A DNA stretch of 64,000 nucleotides. It comes from Solenopsis invicta. Taxonomy: Eukaryota > Arthropoda > Insecta > Hymenoptera > Formicidae. Shown here piece by piece: positions 58,370-64,000 of the stretch. Under the pieces are notes generated by a model, which was not told the DNA's origin, made no database searches, and saw nothing but the letters and a program-made list of their open reading frames with translations. Both the position numbers and the translations under genes were made by a program. Each line of letters starts with the position of its first letter. The stretch's first letter is position 1. The DNA is taken from positions 19,923,231 to 19,987,230 of the forward strand of contig NC_052671.1 of NCBI RefSeq assembly GCF_016802725.1, read 5' to 3'.

Positions 58370-61300
58370 CTTTTTACGTTAGAAAACATTGAACAAGCGT
58401 GGATCTGCATCAGAAACGAAACTATTAAAGTTCTCACCGTAAATTGCAAATGAATCGTTATCTATGCGACATCTCACGTGCTTTACGTTAAAAGGCGTCA
58501 AATATGCGTTGATCTGCATCAGAAACATAACAATTGAAGTTCCCAGAGCAAATTGCAATTAAATCGTTATCTATGTGATATCTCACGATTTTAAGTTAAA
58601 AAGTATCAAACGAGCGTTGATATGCATCAGAAACATAACTGCTGAAGTTCCCAGCGCAAATTGCAATAAATCGATGTCTATGCGATATCTCATGCGTTTT
58701 ACGTTAGAAAACATCAAACAAGCGTGCATCTGCATCAGAAAAAAAACTATCGAAGTTCCCAGCGCAAATTGCAAATAAATTGATCTCTATGCAATATCTC
58801 ACGCGTTCTTTGTTAGAAAACATCGAACAAGCGTGGATCTGCATCAGAAAGAAAACTATTGAAGTTCCCAGCGCAAATTGCAAATAAATCGTTCTCTATG
58901 CGATATCTCACGTGCTTTACGTAAAAAGACATCGAACAAGCATTGATCTGCATCACAAACGAAATTATTAAAGTTTCCAGCGCGAAATGTAAATGAATCT
59001 CTATCTATGCGATATCTCTGGTGTTTTATGTTAAAAAGCATCAAAAAAGCGCTGATCTGCATTGAAAACGAAGCTATTGAAGTTCTCCGCACGAATTGCA
59101 AATGAATCACTATCTATGCGATATCTCACGTGATTTACGTTAATATGCGTCAAACAAGCGTTGATCTGCATCAGAAACATAACAAGTGAAGTTTCCAGAG
59201 CAAATTGCAAATAAATCGTTATCTATGTGACATCTCACGTGTTTTAGGTTAAAAAGCGTCAAACGAGCGTTGATATGCATCAGAAACATAACTATTGAAG
59301 TTCCCAGCGCAAATTGTAAATAATTCGTTCTCTATGCAATATCTCACGCGTTTTACGTTAGAAAACATCGAACAAGCGTGGATCTGCATCACAAACAAAA
59401 CTATTGAAGTTCCCATCGCGAATTGCAAGTGAATCGTTATCTCTTCGATATCTCACGTGTTTTACGTTAAAAAGTGTTAAACAAGCGTTCATCTGCATCA
59501 GAAACGAAACTATTAAATGTCTCAGCGCGAATTGCAAATGATTCGTGACATATTCGATATCTCACGTGTTTTACGTTAAAAAGCGACTAACAAGCGTTGA
59601 TCTGCATCAGAAACGAAACTGTTGAAATTTCCAGGGCGTATTGCAAATGAATTGTTATCTATGCGACATGTCACGTGTTTTACGTTAAAAAGCGTCAAAC
59701 AATCGTTGATCTGCATCAGAAACAAAACAATTGGAGTTCCCATCGCGAATAGCAAATGAATCGTTATCTATGCCATATCTCACGTGTTTTATGTTAAAAA
59801 TCGTCAACCAAGCGTTGATCTTAATCAGAAACGTAACTATTGAAGTTTCCAGCGCGAATTGCAAATGAACCGTTATCTATGCGATATCTCACGTGTTTTA
59901 CGTTAAAACACGTCGGACAAGCGTTGATCTGCATCAGAAACGAAACTATTGAAGTTCCCTGCGCGAATTGCAAATGAATCGTTATATATGCGATATCTCA
60001 GGTGTTTTACGTTAAAAGACGTCGAACAAGCGTTGATCTGCATCAGAAACGAAACTATTGAAGTTCCCTGCGCGAATTGCAAATGAATCGTTATCTATGC
60101 GATATCTCATGTGTTTTACGTTAATACACGTCGAACAAGCGTTGATCTGCCTCAGAAACATAACTATTGAAGTCCCCAGCGCGAATTGCAAATGAATCGT
60201 TATCTATGCGATATCTCACGTGTTTTACGTTAAAAAGCGTCAAAGAATCGTTGACCTGTATCAGAAACGAAACTATTGAAGTTTCCTGCGCGAATTGCAA
60301 ATGAATCGTTATCTATGCGATATCTCACGTGCTTTACGTTAAAACACGTCGAACAGGTGTTGATCTCCATCAGAAAAGAAACTATTGAAGTTTCTTGCGC
60401 GAATTGCAAATGAATCGTTATCTATGCGATATCTCACTTGTTTTACATTAAAAAGCGTCAAACAAGCGTTGATCTTCATCAGAAACGAAACTATTGAAGT
60501 TCCCTGCGCGAATTGCAAATGAATCGTTTTCTACGCGATATCTCACGTGTTTTACGTTAAAAAGCGTCAAACAAGCGTTGATCTGCATCAGAAACGAAAC
60601 TATTGAAGTTGCCTGCGCGAATTGCAAATGAATCGTTAACTATGCGATATCTCACGTGTTTTACGTTAAAAAGCGTCAAACAAGCGTTGATCTGCATCAG
60701 AAACGAATGTATTGAAGTTTACAGCGCGAATTGCAAAGGTATCGTTATCTATGCGATATCTCACGTGTTTTACGTTAAAAAGCGTCGAACAAACATTGAT
60801 CTGCGTCAGAAACATATCTATTGGAGTTCCCAGCGCAAAATGCAAATGAATCGTTATCTATGCGATATCTCACGTGTTTGACGTTCAAAAGCGTCAAACA
60901 AGCGTGGATCTGCATCAGAAACGAAACTATTGCAGTTCGCAGTGCGAATTGCAAACGAATCGTTATCTATTCGATATCTCACGTGTTTTACGTTAACAAG
61001 CGTCAGACAAGCGTTGATCTGCATCAGAAACGAAATTATTGAAGTTCACTGCGCGAATTGCAAATGAATCGTTATCTATGCGATATCTCACGTGTTTTAC
61101 GTTAAAAAGCGTCGAACAAGCATTGATCTGCATCAGAAACGAAACAGTTGAAGTTCCCTGCGCGAATTGCAAATGAATCGTTATCTATGCGATATCTCAT
61201 GTGTTTTACGTTAATACACGTCGAACAAGCGTTGATCTGCCTCAGAAACATAACTATTGAAGTTCCCAGAGCGAATTGCAAATGAATCGTTATCTATGCA

Positions 61301-63250
61301 ATATCTCACGTGTTTTACGTTAAAAAGCGTCAAACAAGCGTTGATCTGCGTCAGATACGAAACTATTGAAGTTCCCTGCGCGTATTGCAAATGAATCATT
61401 ATCTATGCGATATCTCACGTGTTTTACGTTAAAACATGTCGAACAATTGTTGATCAGCATCAGAAACATAACTATTGAAGTTCCTAGCGCGAATTGCAAA
61501 TGAATCGTTATCTATGCGATATCTCACGTGTTTTACGTTAAAAAGCGTCAAACAAGCGTTGATCTGCGTCAGATACGAAACTATTGAAGTTCCCTGCGCG
61601 TATTGCAAATGAATCATTATCTATGCGATATCTCACGTGTTTTACGTTAAAACACGTCGAACAATTGTTGATCAGCATCAGAAACATAACTATTGAAGTT
61701 CCTAGCGCGAATTGCAAATGAATCGTTATCTATGCGATATCTCACGTGTTTTACGTTAAAAAGCGTCGAACAAGCGTTGATCTGCATCAGAAACGAAACT
61801 ATTGAAGTTCCCTGCGCGAATTGCAAATGAATCGTTATCTATGCGATATCTCATGTGTTTTACGTTAATACACGTCGAACAAGCGTTGATCTGCCTCAGA
61901 AACATAACTATTGAAGTTCCCAGAGCGAATTGCAAATGAATCGTTATCTATGCAATATCTCACGTGTTTTACGTTAAAATGCGTCAAACAATCGTTGACC
62001 TGTATCAGAAACGAAACTATTGAAGTTCCTTCCGCGAATTGCAAATGAATCGTTATCTATGCGATATCTCACGTGTTTTACGTTAAAAAGCGTCAAACAA
62101 GCGTTGATCTGCGTCAGATACGAAACTATTGAAGTTCCCTTGCGCGTATTGCAAATGAATCATTATCTATGCGATATCTCACGTGTTTTACGTTAAAACA
62201 CGTCGGACAAGTGTTGATCAGCATCAGAAACATAACTATTGAAGTTCCTAGCGCGAATTGCAAATGAATCGTTATCTATGCGATATCTCACGTGTTTTAC
62301 GTTAAAAAGCGTCGAACAAGCGTTGATCTGCCTCAGAAACGAAACTATTGAAGTTCCCTGCGCGAATTGCAAATTAATCGTTTTCTATGCGATATCTCAT
62401 GTGTTTTACGTTAATACACGTCGAACAAGCGTTGATCTGCCTCAGAAACATAACTATTGAAGTCCCCAGCGCGAATTGCAAATGAATCGTTTTCTATGCG
62501 ATATCTCACGTGTTTTACGTTAAAAAGCGTCAAAGAATCGTTGACCTGTATCAGAAACGAAACTATTGAAGTTCCCTGCGCGAATTGCAAATGAATCGTT
62601 ATCTATGCGATGACTCACGTGTTTTACGTTTAAAAGCGTCAAACGAGCGTTGATCTGCGTTAGATACGAAACTATTGAAGTTCCCTGCGCGTATTGCAAA
62701 TGAATCATTATCTATGCGATATTTCACGTGTTTTACGTTAAAACACGTCGAACAAGTGTTGATCTGCATCAGAAACATAACTATTGAAGTTCCTAGCCCG
62801 AATTGCAAATGAATCGTTATCTATGCAATATCTCACTTGTTTTACGTTAAAAAGCGACAAACAAGCGTTGACCTTTGTCAGAAAGGATACTATTGAAGTT
62901 CCCTGCGCGAATTGCAAATGAATCGTTATCTATGCGATGTCTCATGTGTTTTGCGTTAATACACGTCGAACCAGCGTTGATCTGCATCACAAACATAACT
63001 ATTGAAGTTCCCAGCGCGAATTGCAAATGACTCGTTATCTATGTGATATCTCACTTGTTTTACATTAAAAAGCGTCAAACAAGCGTTGATCTTCATCAGA
63101 AACGAAACTATTGAAGTTCCCTGCGCGAATTGCAATTGAATCGTTATCTATGCGATATCTCACGTGTTTTACGTTAAAACACGTCGAACAGGTGTTGATC
63201 TCCATCAGAAAAGAAACTATTGAAATTTCTTGCGCGAATTGCACATGAAT
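58370..63250 (+). repeat. 109-bp satellite, forward orientation, homogenised block
   Basis: About 45 monomers, very regular, with exact 109-bp spacing (for example CTATGCGATATC near 60314, 60423 and 60532). The consensus runs TATGCGATATCTCACGTG, TTTTACGTTAAAAAGCGTC, AAACAAGCGTTGATCTGC, ATCAGAAACGAAACTATTG, AAGTTCCCTGCGCG, AATTGCAAATGAATCGTTATC. Marker variants recur at whole multiples of the monomer (see findings). The block ends at about 63250. Confidence 0.95.
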
Positions 63251-63255
63251 CCCCA

Positions 63256-64000
63256 CATGGAACAAAAACCTCCAATGGACGTTTAATGGACGTCAGCCGT
63301 GGAGTTTCGGACCTTCCAGTGGACGTCCTATGGACATCCAATGGACGGCCATTAGGCATCCACAGTTCCGCATTGTGCACGTCCATTGGACATCCATTAG
63401 ACGTTTCCAAAGTATGTCCATTAGACGTTACGTGGATCATTAATAAAGAGTTCATGGAGCCTTAGTGGATGATAAACCGACGTCACATGGATCATTAGTG
63501 GATGCTTTATGGAGTCTCGGCAGATGTCACATGGATTATTAATGGACGTCTGCTGTGGAGGTTCGGACATTCCAATGGACCTCCAATGGACGTCTAATGG
63601 ATGGCCACTAGGCATCCACAATTCCGCATTGCGCACGTCCATTGGACGTCCATTAGACGTTTTCAATGGGTGCCCGTTAGACGTTACATAGATTATTAAT
63701 AAATGGTTCATGGAGCCTTAGTGGATGACGAACCGACGTCATATGGATCATTAGTAGAGGTTTTATGGAGTTTCAACAGATGTCACATGGATTATTAATG
63801 GACGTCTGCCGTGGAGGTTCGGACCTTCCAGTGGACGTCTATTAGACGTTACGTGGATCATTCATAAATGGTTCGTGGAGCCTTGCTGGATGATAATCGA
63901 CGTCACATGGAACGCTAATAGAGGCTTTATGGAACCTCGGTGGATAGCAAACGAACATTACGTAGATTATTAATAGACAGTTCATAGAACCTTGATGGAC
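63256..64000. repeat. 256-bp satellite made of TGGACGTCC-like words
   Basis: The marker GGAG(T/G)TTCGGAC recurs at 63301, 63557 and 63813, exactly 256 bp apart. Each unit is built of short words such as ATGGACGTCC, ATTAGACGTT and CACATGGATTATTAATGG. The third copy lacks the middle section. The array runs off the window end, so its length is unknown. ORFs in it are read-through of the repeat. Confidence 0.9.

Noticed and set aside
58575..63265. ORFs of 60-93 aa, some nearly identical at 218-bp spacing
   Set aside because: They follow the satellite higher-order repeat and are not protein-coding.
63174..63711. ORFs rich in NGRPLDVH-type words on both strands
   Set aside because: Translations of the 256-bp satellite.

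Overview
The window looks like insect DNA from a repeat-dense, heterochromatin-like region. Hymenoptera, perhaps an ant, is my best guess. The basis is the mix of BEL/Pao, Ty3/Gypsy (one with a baculovirus-F-like env), Ty1/Copia and chuvirus-like glycoprotein sequences; the species cannot be read from the sequence. I see no clear single-copy host gene, and no tRNA or rRNA gene.

The background is a satellite with a 109-bp monomer. It appears in blocks at about 6.1-7.5, 14.4-20.7, 26.1-27.0, 52.2-55.4 and 58.4-63.2 kb, and it changes orientation several times. A second, 256-bp satellite built from TGGACGTCC-like words fills 63.26-64.0 kb. Four retroelements sit inside or beside the 109-bp satellite: a nearly intact BEL/Pao element (7518-14375), a decayed Ty3/Gypsy element with a SAP-domain Gag (20722-26098), an errantivirus-like Gypsy element with a spliced env (41314-50882), and a 5'-truncated Copia element on the minus strand (55373 to about 58350). 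For the first three, both LTRs, the tRNA primer-binding site and a target duplication can be read directly. Their tRNAs are Tyr, Pro and Leu respectively.

The left end (1-6117) holds a 174-codon ORF broken by one stop, a glutamate-rich ORF, and the 3' end of a retroelement. In that element the integrase tail overlaps the start of a decayed chuvirus-like glycoprotein, which is followed by a polypurine tract and a probable long LTR.

The most unusual part is a 25-kb non-satellite island (about 26990-52200). It starts with three small unrecognised ORFs, two of which share a CxxC zinc-ribbon domain. Next comes a second, better preserved chuvirus-like glycoprotein with its own splice acceptor and polypurine tract, then 6 kb of ORF-free AT-rich DNA. 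After that lie a promoter-like segment with a strong splice donor, a matching acceptor, an array of five RNA hairpins, and a Pro/Ser-rich ORF. The errantivirus-like element has inserted cleanly into that last ORF. The island's right end looks like an LTR end (CCGTGACA), but its left end does not match, so the island is either a truncated unknown retroelement or a composite.

The errantivirus-like element is very young: its LTRs differ at one of 622 positions. It shows a leader exon whose ATG is placed to supply the env start by splicing. It also carries an unexpected antisense, possibly two-exon, acidic ORF between pol and env. The antisense ORF, the hairpin array and the unknown gene cluster beside the glycoprotein are the best candidates for something undescribed.
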